A stretch of 64,000 nucleotides of DNA from CAYFSS01 sp964345975. Its GTDB lineage: Bacteria; Bacillota; Clostridia; Saccharofermentanales; Fastidiosipilaceae. Positions 8,876-18,530 of this stretch are shown here, piece after piece. The DNA lies in the NCBI GenBank assembly GCA_964345975.1, contig CAYFSS010000006.1, forward strand, positions 1 through 64,000, read 5' to 3'. The position numbers and the translations under genes are program-made. Numbering within the stretch: position 1 is the stretch's first letter; every line of letters begins with the position of its first letter. The notes below the pieces were generated by a model. That model saw only the letters and a program-made list of their open reading frames with translations, did no database searches and was not told the DNA's origin.

Positions 8876-10525
8876 TTATTTGATACTTGCATACCACTCG
8901 TTGACTTCAGTCGTGATATCATCGCCACCAAGTTCATGCCATGATGCTACGAAGTTATCGAATTCATCAATTGGTGATTCACCCATGATGATCTTGATGA
9001 AGACTTCGAGTTCCATGTTCTGCAAGGTTGAGAGACGTTCCACCATCGAAGGTGTAGGTGCACCGTAGAAGGCCTCGCGCATAATCTGATTGTTCTCGAT
9101 GTAAGAGTTCAGGTTGTGGAAAGTGCCTTCCGGTCCGTAAATTTTATCCCAGCCCCACATCGTGGTGTCACCACCATCGAAAAGCTCGAGGTTACGTTGA
9201 ATGACTTGAGCTTCGCCATCGAGGACGGTCATGTCACCGGCTTGACGAGCATTCTCTATCTCGTTGAATGCATCGAGATTCTTATTCGGAGGATAAGGTG
9301 TCACAGGTGAGAACTTCCAAACACCGACACTGTCGTTTGCTTCCGGCATGTAGTAGCCGTCGAAGTCATGATCTTCGCCCCAGTTCTTCTCGAGGTGGAG
9401 GTTTACCATCTTCACGACCGCTTCAGGATGTTCAAAATCTTTACGCACTGCGTAATACCAGTTGGTTCTAAACTTCTGAGGAACCATAGGGAGCTCGTCA
9501 TCGACGGAGACGATTTCATAACCTGTCCAGTCAGCATCAGGATTGTTGTTGTAGTCGCTGATCAGGGGATACATTGGGTTCCACTGTTCACCGAAGTCGA
9601 TACCGATCTTACCGTTCGCAATGGTCTCAGCTACTTTGGCGCCATCTTTGATTCCGAATTCGGGATCGATCTGACCGGCTGCATACATATCAGCAAGGAC
9701 TTGGAGCGCGTCCTTGACTTCAGGTTGTACACTACCCCAGACGATTTCATCATCGTCGTTGGTCATCCAGAAGTTTGGATACGCATGGAAACCTGCAAAG
9801 AAACCTTCGGTTCCCATAGCGCCACCATAGAGATTCTTGGTTAAAGCAAGGGCATAAGTATCATCGGTGCCATTGCCATCCGGATCTTGGGTTGTAAATG
9901 CTTCAGCGACTGCCAGGAATTCATCCATAGTCGTCGGGACTTCTAAACCGAGATTATCGAGCCAATCTTTGCGAAGCCACATATAGTGTGTGCCCTCAAC
10001 AGAGCCCTCAATGTGTGGAATCGCCATCAAGCGACCATCAAAGGTTGCGGAACCCAAAACGCCATCACCTTCATAGCTGAAAACTTCACGACTCAGGTCT
10101 GAGGCATACTCATCCCAGAATTCCGTCATGTCCCAGATTTGGTCGGCTTCAGCAAGCTGCTTCAATGAAATACGATCGACGATTGTGACATCAGGGAGAT
10201 TCCCTGAAACGATGGTTGCGTTGAGTTTCTGCTGATAGGCATCATCATTTAGACCACCCCGGACTGTCCAGTCATAAGTGATATCAATGCCAAGCTCTTC
10301 GCTATAAAGGTCTAACCATCGATTCTCTTCAATGGTTTCGCCGGGGGTCTTAGGCAAGATGTTTGCGGCCGTGTCGTCATCGACAACCCTAGCAAACGTC
10401 ACATCGATGGCCGGATCATATTTTTCAAAGGCTACATCTTCAGCCAGGGATAATGCTCCCAGACCTGTGAACATAGCTAATACGATCGCAAGGCAGAGTG
10501 TGATGCTTAATTTTTTCCTCATCAT
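8876..10525 (-). CDS. Large extracellular sugar-binding protein without lipobox
   Basis: Binding subunit of the second LplABC-type importer, 549 residues. The signal peptide begins MMRKKLSITL and is expected to be cut after SLA, before EDVA; there is no lipobox cysteine. Two adjacent ATG codons (10525, 10522) could start it; AAGGAGTT lies at suitable spacing for either. Binding proteins of this size usually take oligosaccharides. The GH27 gene downstream suggests galactose- or arabinose-decorated oligosaccharides, but this is inference. No XylR-like palindrome was found in its upstream region. Confidence 0.85.
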   Translation of the reverse strand: MMRKKLSITLCLAIVLAMFTGLGALSLAEDVAFEKYDPAIDVTFARVVDDDTAANILPKTPGETIEENRWLDLYSEELGIDITYDWTVRGGLNDDAYQQKLNATIVSGNLPDVTIVDRISLKQLAEADQIWDMTEFWDEYASDLSREVFSYEGDGVLGSATFDGRLMAIPHIEGSVEGTHYMWLRKDWLDNLGLEVPTTMDEFLAVAEAFTTQDPDGNGTDDTYALALTKNLYGGAMGTEGFFAGFHAYPNFWMTNDDDEIVWGSVQPEVKDALQVLADMYAAGQIDPEFGIKDGAKVAETIANGKIGIDFGEQWNPMYPLISDYNNNPDADWTGYEIVSVDDELPMVPQKFRTNWYYAVRKDFEHPEAVVKMVNLHLEKNWGEDHDFDGYYMPEANDSVGVWKFSPVTPYPPNKNLDAFNEIENARQAGDMTVLDGEAQVIQRNLELFDGGDTTMWGWDKIYGPEGTFHNLNSYIENNQIMREAFYGAPTPSMVERLSTLQNMELEVFIKIIMGESPIDEFDNFVASWHELGGDDITTEVNEWYASIK

Positions 10526-10987
10526 TATTAACTCCTTTTGTTTGTTCTTGTATTTCTGTTTCGTTGACTTGAGTTCTCTTCAACGAACACCGGTAGCTTA
10601 AGACATAGGACTTATCAACAGAACAAGTTTCATACATGTTTGTTAGCTTGTCATTAATTATCAGACAACTTGTGCGGGTGCCCTAGCTTCTGTGATTACG
10701 AAATGTTTGCGTTTCATCATAGTTAGGAGAGATCATTAATCAGGTATATAATTTCAGTAGGAATCCGATACAATAATTTCATTTTTACGTGACAACAAAT
10801 CGTTTTATTGAAACTATCCCTATTGACTAGAGGCAACTTGCTCAACAGAATCACTTTGTTTGGAAGACTAACTTACTCCTTGCAACAACAAGAATAACAA
10901 CTAGATTCTTTTATCATAGCTTGGCTTGGCTAAATCCGAAATGAAATCTGAAGCACCACCATCACTAACTCAACGAGAGGAATTGTT
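10526..10987. other. Divergent intergenic region
   Basis: 462 AT-rich bases between the binding-protein gene and the broken permease gene. On the plus strand TTGACT (10823-10828) is 17 bases from CAGAAT (10846-10851), a weak candidate promoter for the permease remnant. A single half-site-like TTTGTTAGC is near 10639 without a partner arm. No coding signal is seen. Confidence 0.4.
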
Positions 10988-11419
10988 ATGGCACCTAATA
11001 CACATAGCAAGAAATTAGCGAGGACTATTGGTTCCGGAAAGAGCAATACATTCGGGAGAATATTGCGTAATTATGAGCTTTACCTTTTCTTGCTTCCCGC
11101 AATTCTCATTATATTTATCTTTAGTTACATTCCTATGTAAGGCTTGCAAATTGCGTTTAAAGATTACCAACCTGTCACGGGCATACTGGCTAGCAAATGG
11201 AATAACTTTGCACATTTTAATCGCTTCTTTAATTCTTACCAATTTAGACCTCTTATTGAGAATACGATCTACCTAAGTCTCTACAGCATCGTGGCCGGCT
11301 TTCCATTTCCCATTATCATAGCCTTGGTGCTGAATCAGTTGACAAGTAAGCGCTATCAGCGAACAGTACAAACCGTTATTTATATGCCTCACTTCATTTC
11401 CTTGGTTGTCGTGGTTGGA
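10988..11419 (+). pseudogene. Truncated LplB-type permease remnant with internal stop
   Basis: ATG 10988 follows AGAGGAA at good spacing. The frame reads like an LplB permease: YELYLFLLPA, FSYIPM, then a TAA at 11138-11140 (codon 51) exactly where family members have an aromatic residue, then GLQIAFKDYQPV and onward to IYMPHFISLVVVVG. Homology ends at about 11419, less than half-way through a normal ~300-residue permease. What follows is antisense to the GH120 remnant. It is dead twice over: nonsense codon and truncation. The partner permease and binding protein that should accompany it are absent on this side. Confidence 0.8.
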
Positions 11420-12160
11420 CCAATGAGGTCCGATGAGACCCGGCTGATCTGCTGTCGGTGGCGCCCAGGGTGTAGCTGCTTGAGCCATTTTAAATCCACG
11501 CACCGTGATGTAATTCAAACCGGTCTGTCTGGGATAAAAACAAGCGGGACGAACATTGATTTCTACAAGTTCTTCCCTTGGATCCGCTTCGTGGAAGTTT
11601 GCGAAGATCGTAGTATTTTCATCATCGACCTCACAATACCAGAGGTACTTCGTCTGCTCAGGATTGCGAACGGGTGTCTCTTCGTTCGTCCAATGATCAA
11701 GCATTCCGTGGCGCGCTTCAGCCTTGAAGAGTTCGTCATAATCACTCGTCTCATAGAATGACATTCCATTGAGATACACATCACCCAAATGACGTTCGTG
11801 CTGGGGCGTTACAAGCCAGTCACCGTGGACAGTTTCGATGTATGGATTGAAATCACCGAAGTAGTCATTGGGGATGACTGTCTTCCATACCGTGTCTTTT
11901 ACTATCTCCCAATCGTTGATTTCTTCCGAACCTTTGATTACTACATTTTCACCATCGGCCGCTTGATAAGTGATCCGAATACCATCACTATGGCCTCCAT
12001 GTTGTGGGTCTACATGCTCACGGTAAATCCCTTCATGGACGATGATAGAGTCGCCTGCCAGTGCGACTTCAGCTGCTTGTTGAATTGTGAGAAATGGTTG
12101 TTCCTCGGAACCCGGTGCACAAATGGTACCCTTCTTTGAGACATAGTAAACTTTTGACAT
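11273..12160 (-). pseudogene. GH120 beta-xylosidase gene truncated by a rearrangement
   Basis: The first 248 codons (12160 to 11417) match the N-terminal part of GH120 beta-xylosidases of the Thermoanaerobacterium XylC type. Recognisable stretches include HLGDVYLNGMSFYE, EQTKYLWY and ATPWAPPTADQPGLIGP. Family members are about 640 residues long. After codon 248 the frame runs 47 codons into the complement of a permease gene and stops. The parallel beta-helix core that carries the catalytic residues is missing, so the product should be inactive. The start is sound (CAGGAGC ribosome site). It is the third gene after GH3 and GH67 on the same strand, consistent with a former xylo-oligosaccharide operon. 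A chimeric assembly join could also produce this picture. Confidence 0.8.
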
Positions 12161-12278
12161 TCTTTGCTCCTGTCGAGGCGATTTTTCATCGTCTATATTT
12201 CATTAGTTTTGGAACGTTTATCATAAATACATGAAATTCAATATTCCTTACACAAATCCTCTCCAGTACAACCCACAC

Positions 12279-14126
12279 TCAAGGATAAATCCTCCGCCCC
12301 TGAGCATCCGGTATCCCCGTGAAACGGTAGAAATACGTATTGACCTGATCTCTCCATTCACGCGCATTGTATAACTGACGTTCGAACCGCTCTTGGACAT
12401 TCAAGAAATCCTGTTCCGGAACTTTTCCCTTGAGATCATGCCAGGCCTCGGCCATCGCTAAGACCTCTTCATATCCTTCAAAGCGAGAATCGTAGATCCA
12501 TTGAAGCAGCGTCTGACCATTCTGCAGCACGTGCGTGTACGGAACATGGTGGAAAAAGAGCAATAAGTTCTCAGGACACGTTTCTATATTCTCAAACATC
12601 GAAGCTAACGGTTCAGGATAAAGACCCGTGTAGCCGGTCCCGGTGGCTACAGTCCTATCGATCCCAATGCCATCGCGATTGGCTGTATGGTACGTGCCCC
12701 AGCGCGAATACTCATAAGCTTCCACGGAAGGCGCATAGTGATAATGCTCACGCACCATGAACCCCACACCGAGCGGTGCGGTATATTTCTCATAGGTTGC
12801 CCAGGAACCTTGCATTTTCTCCAAGAAACTAGATGCTTCCACAGATCCATACGTGCGTCTAAACCATGACTGTAAGATTTCCTTTGACTTGCTCTTAGGA
12901 TTCCAAGCGTAAGCACCATAGGCATAGAGGTTAGCCCCAGCCAAAGCGTGACCAAAATAGTTCGCATCAAGTCCCACATTCGATACGGCAGCGATCCCCA
13001 TATCCTCCGGTAAGTCTTGAGCAAGGATGTCTTCCCACATTGGGCCTAAATAACACAGATCAATCTGATGTCCGGTATATTCCTGCGTCACTTGTAGCTC
13101 TAAGATGATATTCGTCGCCCGTAGCGTGTAAAACAGCGGCGTAATCGGTTCTCTCACCTGGAAATCGATCGGTCCATGCTTAATCTGCAAGAACACGTTC
13201 TCATCAAATGCACCGTCCAATTCCCGGAAATAGTCCGTCGAAGCACGTGCCCTATCGATCGAACGGTCTCGCCAATCCTGCTGACTGTTATACACAAAAG
13301 CCCGCCAGATCAATCTCCCCTCATAGGGGCTCAGAGCTCGTGCGAGCATGTTGGCTCCGTCAGCCTGATTGCGCCCATACGTGAAGGGTCCGGGTCTGCC
13401 TTCAGAATCCGCCTTCACGACGAAGCCTTGTACTCCGTGCTCACGTGCAAAGAATTCTGCGAAGGTCTTCTCCCACCATGCAATGACCTTCGGATCCAGA
13501 GGGTCACAGGTATCGAGACCTCCGATGGTAATCGGCGAAGCGAAGTTCAAGCTGAGATAAGGTGTGATCCCGTAATCCAAGAAGATGCGACAAAGTGCGG
13601 CGAGAGCCTCAGCGTCCTCTTCAAGTAACAAGCGACTGGCTCGCTCATCGACATTGACGTTATTGAATGAAATCGCGTTGATGCCGACCGAAGCAAGAAG
13701 TCGAGCATAGTGTTTCTGTCGTTCTCGAGAGGCTGCATCACACAAGAATACGCCGTCATCAAAGAAGAGAGAGCGACCTGCATAACCACGTTCGATACTC
13801 CCGTCCATATTGTCCCAATGATTGATCATGCGGAGGGATTTCGAAGGTCTTGACTCACCGCACGTCCGCCCACCTTGAAGGGCAAAGAGGCCATAGAGAA
13901 AACCTGCGGGGCCTGATGCTTCGAGGTGCACTTCCTCGCCATTATTCTTTAGGCGATAGGCATCCGGGTCGAGATCAGCTTGACGCAAGATCAGCTGTAA
14001 AGGACTAGTGCTGTCCTTCATGTGATCTAATTCATTCTGAGCCCCGGGTAAGAGCTCAATGCCCTCACCCAGAGTCAGTTCGGAATAGGAGAAAGAAGAT
14101 TCGAGCCAGGCTTTTGTGTGTGCCAT
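12279..14126 (-). CDS. aguA: GH67 alpha-glucuronidase
   Basis: Removes (4-O-methyl-)glucuronic acid from the end of short glucurono-xylo-oligosaccharides. The 615-residue protein has the GH67 signatures GYAGRSLFF and VKADSEGRPGPFTYGRN. By spacing against known GH67 enzymes the catalytic acid is Glu242, and the carboxylates assisting water are Asp321 (GPIDFQ) and Glu349 (TQEYTG). No signal peptide, so it acts on imported aldouronates. It is somewhat shorter than the usual ~680 residues, mainly at the N-terminus. It starts 11 bases after the GH3 stop, so both are in one operon. This pairing with LplABC-type transporters matches aldouronate-utilisation clusters known from Paenibacillus. Confidence 0.93.
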   Translation of the reverse strand: MAHTKAWLESSFSYSELTLGEGIELLPGAQNELDHMKDSTSPLQLILRQADLDPDAYRLKNNGEEVHLEASGPAGFLYGLFALQGGRTCGESRPSKSLRMINHWDNMDGSIERGYAGRSLFFDDGVFLCDAASRERQKHYARLLASVGINAISFNNVNVDERASRLLLEEDAEALAALCRIFLDYGITPYLSLNFASPITIGGLDTCDPLDPKVIAWWEKTFAEFFAREHGVQGFVVKADSEGRPGPFTYGRNQADGANMLARALSPYEGRLIWRAFVYNSQQDWRDRSIDRARASTDYFRELDGAFDENVFLQIKHGPIDFQVREPITPLFYTLRATNIILELQVTQEYTGHQIDLCYLGPMWEDILAQDLPEDMGIAAVSNVGLDANYFGHALAGANLYAYGAYAWNPKSKSKEILQSWFRRTYGSVEASSFLEKMQGSWATYEKYTAPLGVGFMVREHYHYAPSVEAYEYSRWGTYHTANRDGIGIDRTVATGTGYTGLYPEPLASMFENIETCPENLLLFFHHVPYTHVLQNGQTLLQWIYDSRFEGYEEVLAMAEAWHDLKGKVPEQDFLNVQERFERQLYNAREWRDQVNTYFYRFTGIPDAQGRRIYP

Positions 14127-14137
14127 AGAGCCTCGTA

Positions 14138-16267
14138 CTAAATCGTGACCGTTAGTTCAATGGGTGCTTGACCCATGAGTTCGACGGAACGAGCATCGGG
14201 CTGCGAGAAACCGACGAAGACTTTGTACTCACCACGAGCTAAGACTTCATCACCGTCATCGTTGAAGACCGTAAGATGTTTCTTCGGAAGGGTGAGGGTA
14301 ACGTCTTGCTCTTCTCCCGCACGCAAAGCGATGGTTGTTAAAGCACGTAGCTGAGGGTAAGGCGTGGAGTGTTCAGGCGCTTCGATATAGACCTGGAGAG
14401 TCTGTGAGCCGGAACGAGATCCTACATTCTTGACGGACGTATGAATCTCGAGGTCTTCGGACTCGTATTTCGCTTCGACGCGACCCAGTTCAAAGTCGGT
14501 GTAGCTCAAACCGAAGCCGAAGGGATAGAGGATATCGTCCGTGTGGTAACGATAGGTGCGCCCTTGCATGCTGTAATCCTCAAAATCAGGGAGATCATAG
14601 TTTTCGCTGTAGAACGAGACGGGGAGTTTAGCTTGAGGGTTGGCATCGCCGTAGAGAATATCGGCGACTGCGTTGCCGCCTTCTGCACCGGGGTACCAGG
14701 CTTGGATGATAGCGTTTGCATGCTTCGCGTCGTTGTCGAGCGCAATAGCACTGCCTGAGAGATGGATAAGGATTACCGGTTTCCCGTAGCTGTAGATGAG
14801 CTCGAGGGTTTCACGCTGCTTACCCGGCAAGAGAATGTTGGGTTTATCGCCGGAGGCAAACTGGTTGCCCTGGTCGCCTTCTTCACCTTCAAGGCCCGGA
14901 TCAAGACCGAAGACGGCAATGATGAGGTCGGAGGCTTCACAGATCGCTTGAACCTCGGACTTTCTGTCGTTTTGACCTTTAATAGCAAGGTTTGAATAAC
15001 GATCAGCGTAGAGGTGGCAACCATCGGAGTAGAGGACACGAGTGGCCGTATCTTCCAATGCATTTTGGATGCCTTCGGCCACGGTAACATAGCGCGAAGC
15101 TGTGCCTTCGTAGTTGCCCTCCAAGGCCGTGCGATTATTGGCGTTCGGCCCGATGATGCCGACGGTCCGGTGCTCACCTTTGGTAAGAGGGAGAATGCCA
15201 TCGTTCTTCAGCAGAACCATGGTCTTCTGAGCAATTTCACGGTTGAGTTTGCGATTCTCCGGAGTGTCGTTTTCGAGATAAGAGATCGCATCGAATTCTT
15301 GCTTGGAATCACCGAGGATGCCAAGGAGATAGCGAGTGGTCATGAGGCGAATCACAGCTTCATCGATAGTCTCTTCATCGAGGAGACCCTTCCAGACCGC
15401 TTCGAGGGCGGCACCGTAGGTGCAACCGCAATTGAGATCACAGCCGGCCTTGATCGCCATAGCCGCTGCTGCTTCCTTGGTTTCTACCAGTGCGTGATGG
15501 TCTTCTACGTAGAGATCACTGATGGCCCAGCAGTCAGAGACCACATGACCCTCGAAACCCCATTCGTCACGGAGGATGTCTTGGAGGAGCGTTGGTGAAG
15601 CACAGCAGGCTTCGCCATTGGTCCGGTTATAGGCGCCCATGACGGCTTCAACCTTGCCTTCTTGAACGCATGCCTTGAAGGCAGGGAGATAGGTCTCGCG
15701 CATATCTTTCTGACTGGTAATGGCATCGAAGGAATGGCGCTTCTCTTCCGGTCCGGAGTGGACAGCATAGTGCTTGGCACAAGCTGCAGCCTTCATGTAT
15801 TCAGGATCATCGCCTTGGATACCATGGATGAAAGCAACCCCCAGTTCACCGGATAGGTAAGGATCTTCGCCGTAGGTTTCATGACCTCTTCCCCAGCGTG
15901 GATCACGGAAGATGTTGACGTTGGGGGACCAGAAAGTTAGTCCCTTATAGATATCGTGGTCGCCGTGCTCAAACTGAGCGTTATACTTCGCGCGACCTTC
16001 GGTAGCGACGACATCTCCGACGGTCTGTAGGACTTCCCGATCGAAGCTGGCAGCTAAGCCGATGGCCTGGGGAAATACGGTGGCGGTTCCGGCGCGGGCA
16101 ACTCCGTGGAGACCTTCGTTCCACCAGTTATATGCAGGAACGCCTAAGCGATCGATCGCCGGAGCACCATGGAGCATTTGGTTGATTTTCTCCTCGAGGC
16201 TCATTTGAGCAACGAGTTCTATAGCCTGTTGTCTGGCAGCTTGTCTTCTCTTAGGATCAATTGACAT
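14138..16267 (-). CDS. GH3 beta-xylosidase (or beta-glucosidase)
   Basis: A 709-residue cytoplasmic GH3 enzyme that would release xylose from xylo-oligosaccharide ends. Domain order: TIM-barrel (about 15-330) with KH at 165-166 and nucleophile Asp245, alpha/beta sandwich (about 350-560), then a fibronectin-III-like C-terminal domain (about 610-700). The nucleophile motif reads SDCWAIS; Cys after the Asp, rather than SDW, is typical of the xylosidase branch. The start follows GAGGAGAT. First gene of the GH3-GH67-(GH120) operon and divergent from an AraC-type regulator, which is the obvious candidate controller. Confidence 0.9.
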   Translation of the reverse strand: MSIDPKRRQAARQQAIELVAQMSLEEKINQMLHGAPAIDRLGVPAYNWWNEGLHGVARAGTATVFPQAIGLAASFDREVLQTVGDVVATEGRAKYNAQFEHGDHDIYKGLTFWSPNVNIFRDPRWGRGHETYGEDPYLSGELGVAFIHGIQGDDPEYMKAAACAKHYAVHSGPEEKRHSFDAITSQKDMRETYLPAFKACVQEGKVEAVMGAYNRTNGEACCASPTLLQDILRDEWGFEGHVVSDCWAISDLYVEDHHALVETKEAAAAMAIKAGCDLNCGCTYGAALEAVWKGLLDEETIDEAVIRLMTTRYLLGILGDSKQEFDAISYLENDTPENRKLNREIAQKTMVLLKNDGILPLTKGEHRTVGIIGPNANNRTALEGNYEGTASRYVTVAEGIQNALEDTATRVLYSDGCHLYADRYSNLAIKGQNDRKSEVQAICEASDLIIAVFGLDPGLEGEEGDQGNQFASGDKPNILLPGKQRETLELIYSYGKPVILIHLSGSAIALDNDAKHANAIIQAWYPGAEGGNAVADILYGDANPQAKLPVSFYSENYDLPDFEDYSMQGRTYRYHTDDILYPFGFGLSYTDFELGRVEAKYESEDLEIHTSVKNVGSRSGSQTLQVYIEAPEHSTPYPQLRALTTIALRAGEEQDVTLTLPKKHLTVFNDDGDEVLARGEYKVFVGFSQPDARSVELMGQAPIELTVTI

Positions 16268-16459
16268 GCATATCTCCTCTATTTTGTCTGTTTAAGGTCT
16301 TTGCATGGAGTTTAGCAAGTCACAAGATGAAACTCCTGCTCAACCTTGCGCGATGTTGTATGGATCTTGTCATTTCATCACAGATGAGCCCCATACTCCG
16401 GACGTGCTCCTTACTCTCTAGCATGGTGAGTCGCCTACTGCATGGATACGAGATAGAGC

Positions 16460-16485
16460 TTGATCTCTGAAGGATTTGCTATAAT
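16460..16485 (+). promoter_or_regulatory. Candidate promoter of the AraC regulator, suggesting a leaderless mRNA
   Basis: A consensus TATAAT at 16480-16485 ends only six bases before ATG 16492, and no ribosome site lies between. TTGATC at 16460-16465 is a poorly spaced -35 (14 bases). Transcription would begin at or next to the start codon. Confidence 0.45.
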
Positions 16486-16491
16486 CAACCT

Positions 16492-17448
16492 ATGATCGAA
16501 GAGAACATTATCGAAGAAAGCATCATCGAAGAACTCGATGGGACAAAAGAAACCGTTCATTATCAAAATGAATCCAGGATTCGCCTTTATCACAACACTC
16601 AGAATGCAGGCTACCCTCTACATTGGCATGCTGCTGTAGAGATCATCATGCCGATTCGAAGTGGATATCAGGTGACGGTTCGTGATGTCGTCTACGACTT
16701 AAACGAAGGTGACATTCTCTTCATTGCCCCCGGTGCTCTCCACTCCATCTCATATCCTCCTGAAGGGGAACGTCTTCTTATCCTTTATGACCCTACCCTC
16801 ATGAATCAGCTGCCCGAGATGCGTTCTTTCTATAGTTTGGTAAGTCCCTCTCTCTTAATCGAGGCTTCAGTACAAGATGAGATGCATGAGAGGATTCATG
16901 AAATCCTTGTGAAGATCCTGGCTCTCGAAGTTGATAGCCCTTACTTCAAAGATGCCCAGGTCTATGCTGAGCTGATCAGGCTTACAGCGATCCTGGGTAA
17001 TGAGCTCGTCAAGGATAGAAGTGTTCGGGACGTTGAGCCTAAACATGGCGACAAGCTCGAGGATCAAATGCCCTCTCATCTCAACATCATCTTCGAAGCT
17101 TGTGAATATATCGAAGAAAACAGTGCACAAGATCTCACCCTGGACCAGTTGGCGAATCGCGCGGGCTTTAGTAAGTTCTACTTCAGTCGTCTCTTTAAGA
17201 ACCTCACGAACATGAGTTTTCTTGACTACCTCCACCGTTGCCGCATCGATGAGGCTGAGCGATTGCTGCTCGATAGGGATCTCAGTGTCACTGAAGTAGC
17301 TCATCGCGTGGGCTTCAACAGTCACTCTAATTTCAACCGTGTCTTTCGCAAGTTTAATGACTGCACACCGACGGAGTTTCGCCAGCTTGAACCTTTCGGG
17401 GGGTATAGCGGCTTATTGGAACCTAAACATCGTAACGTCACTCACTGA
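16492..17448 (+). CDS. AraC-family transcriptional regulator with cupin sensor domain
   Basis: A 318-residue regulator. An N-terminal cupin-like ligand domain covers about 30-115 (YPLHWHAAVEIIMP, then GDILFIAPGALHSI). The C-terminal double helix-turn-helix is at about 198-302, with FSKFYFSRLFK in the first recognition helix and FNSHSNFNRVFRKF in the second. The first 15 residues are a repetitive Glu/Ile stretch. It is transcribed away from the GH3-GH67 operon across 224 bases and probably regulates it in response to a xylo-oligosaccharide; that role is inferred from position. Confidence 0.9.
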   Translation: MIEENIIEESIIEELDGTKETVHYQNESRIRLYHNTQNAGYPLHWHAAVEIIMPIRSGYQVTVRDVVYDLNEGDILFIAPGALHSISYPPEGERLLILYDPTLMNQLPEMRSFYSLVSPSLLIEASVQDEMHERIHEILVKILALEVDSPYFKDAQVYAELIRLTAILGNELVKDRSVRDVEPKHGDKLEDQMPSHLNIIFEACEYIEENSAQDLTLDQLANRAGFSKFYFSRLFKNLTNMSFLDYLHRCRIDEAERLLLDRDLSVTEVAHRVGFNSHSNFNRVFRKFNDCTPTEFRQLEPFGGYSGLLEPKHRNVTH

Positions 17449-17490
17449 TGCGGCTAGCAAACTTCGACTAGCTGTTGGAAAGAGTGAACA

Positions 17491-17958
17491 ATGAAAGCTT
17501 TGAGCATCAAACCATTTTATTCAATGCTAATTGCACTGGGCGAGAAATGGATCGAGCTTCGCTCTTGGAAAACGGATGACCGAGGCTGGATCCTCATCTG
17601 TTCTTCTCGTGCAGCGAATAAGTTTGAGCGCGTATCCATGGTATCAGGAAAGGCCATAGCTATCGCATACTTGGGCGATGTCCGGCCCTATGAGGACAGC
17701 ACCGATAGAGATCTTGCCTACTTATACGATGACGAGACGTTCTCGGGTTACGCTTGGGTTCTTGATCGTATCATTCCCATCGAACCAATCCCTATCAAAG
17801 GACAGTTGCGACTGTTTAATGCTGATGTCGAAATCGATGACTTATTGCCTGTGCCAATTGATTTTGAATCGGAAAACTATAGGCAAGACTTGTTCAACTG
17901 GTGGCTCGAGAATCAGCACATTGACAATTTGGACTTTCTGAATGAAAGGGCTGAATAA
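17491..17958 (+). CDS. ASCH-domain protein
   Basis: A 155-residue cytoplasmic protein with an ASCH (PUA-like beta-barrel) domain. The opening MKALSIKPFYSMLIALGEKW, ELRSWKT and the following strands are characteristic. ASCH proteins bind RNA or nucleotides; some members cleave RNA or modified nucleosides. It lies 42 bases after the AraC gene on the same strand and may be co-transcribed, but no functional link to sugar use is evident. Function of this member is unknown. Confidence 0.8.
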   Translation: MKALSIKPFYSMLIALGEKWIELRSWKTDDRGWILICSSRAANKFERVSMVSGKAIAIAYLGDVRPYEDSTDRDLAYLYDDETFSGYAWVLDRIIPIEPIPIKGQLRLFNADVEIDDLLPVPIDFESENYRQDLFNWWLENQHIDNLDFLNERAE

Positions 17959-18108
17959 GGCATCTTGCGGCAACATTTATATAAGCTCAGACCATGGTTT
18001 CGCTTACGTCAACGCACTGCTTGAACCTCAACTAAGGTTGGAACCAATCTTTGATTCAGCCAGCATTAGCTATTCACAAGCCAATATCATCTGAACGAAA
18101 TCACACCT

Positions 18109-18134
18109 AGACCTATCCAAGCATGGATAGGTCT
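18109..18134 (+). terminator. Hairpin terminator downstream of the ASCH gene
   Basis: Perfect 10-bp arms AGACCTATCC and GGATAGGTCT with a six-base loop, followed by TCTATC. It would end the AraC-ASCH transcript; the U-tract is weak. Confidence 0.5.
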
Positions 18135-18272
18135 TCTATCCGATGTATGAAATTCATACATTAAGAACCCTATGAATCGGCATGAGATAACTGAGGATTA
18201 CGATCCGGGAAAGTCCCTGATTAGCATTGTGATGTCGGTAAGAATCAGAATGAAAAACCGGTAGGTCTAAGG

Positions 18273-18515
18273 ATGTCTAATAAACCCTTTATTTCATCCC
18301 CGGAATTCAAAGTACAGATGATAGAACTAATGTCACGAGACGCTTGTTCACTGCAAACAATCTTGTATGTGTTTTGAGTCTACATAAGCGGCCGGGTATA
18401 TACTCGTGCTCAAGACATTTTGGGAAGTTTCATCATCAGTGAATTGTTAGAACACGATGAGGGCATCCGTACTGCTCTCGGAACCGCCGGGCTCGACGCA
18501 AACTCGAAAGATTAA
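18273..18515 (+). pseudogene. Unrecognised small reading frame interrupted by TGA
   Basis: ATG 18273 opens 34 codons (MSNKPFISSPEFKVQMIELM and onward) ending in TGA at 18375. The same frame continues for 45 more sense codons (RAQDILGSFIISELLEHDEG region) to TAA at 18513, just before the esterase gene. Both halves look protein-like, suggesting one ~80-residue protein with a nonsense change. I do not recognise the family. It occupies much of the 572-base gap after the ASCH gene; the rest of that gap shows only the hairpin at 18109. Confidence 0.3.
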
Positions 18516-18530
18516 GGACGATCTATAACT

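Noticed and set aside
9368..9844. Plus-strand open frame of 158 codons
   Set aside because: Antisense to the second large binding protein.
15014..15598. Plus-strand open frame of 194 codons
   Set aside because: Antisense to the catalytic domain of the GH3 gene; no start signal.
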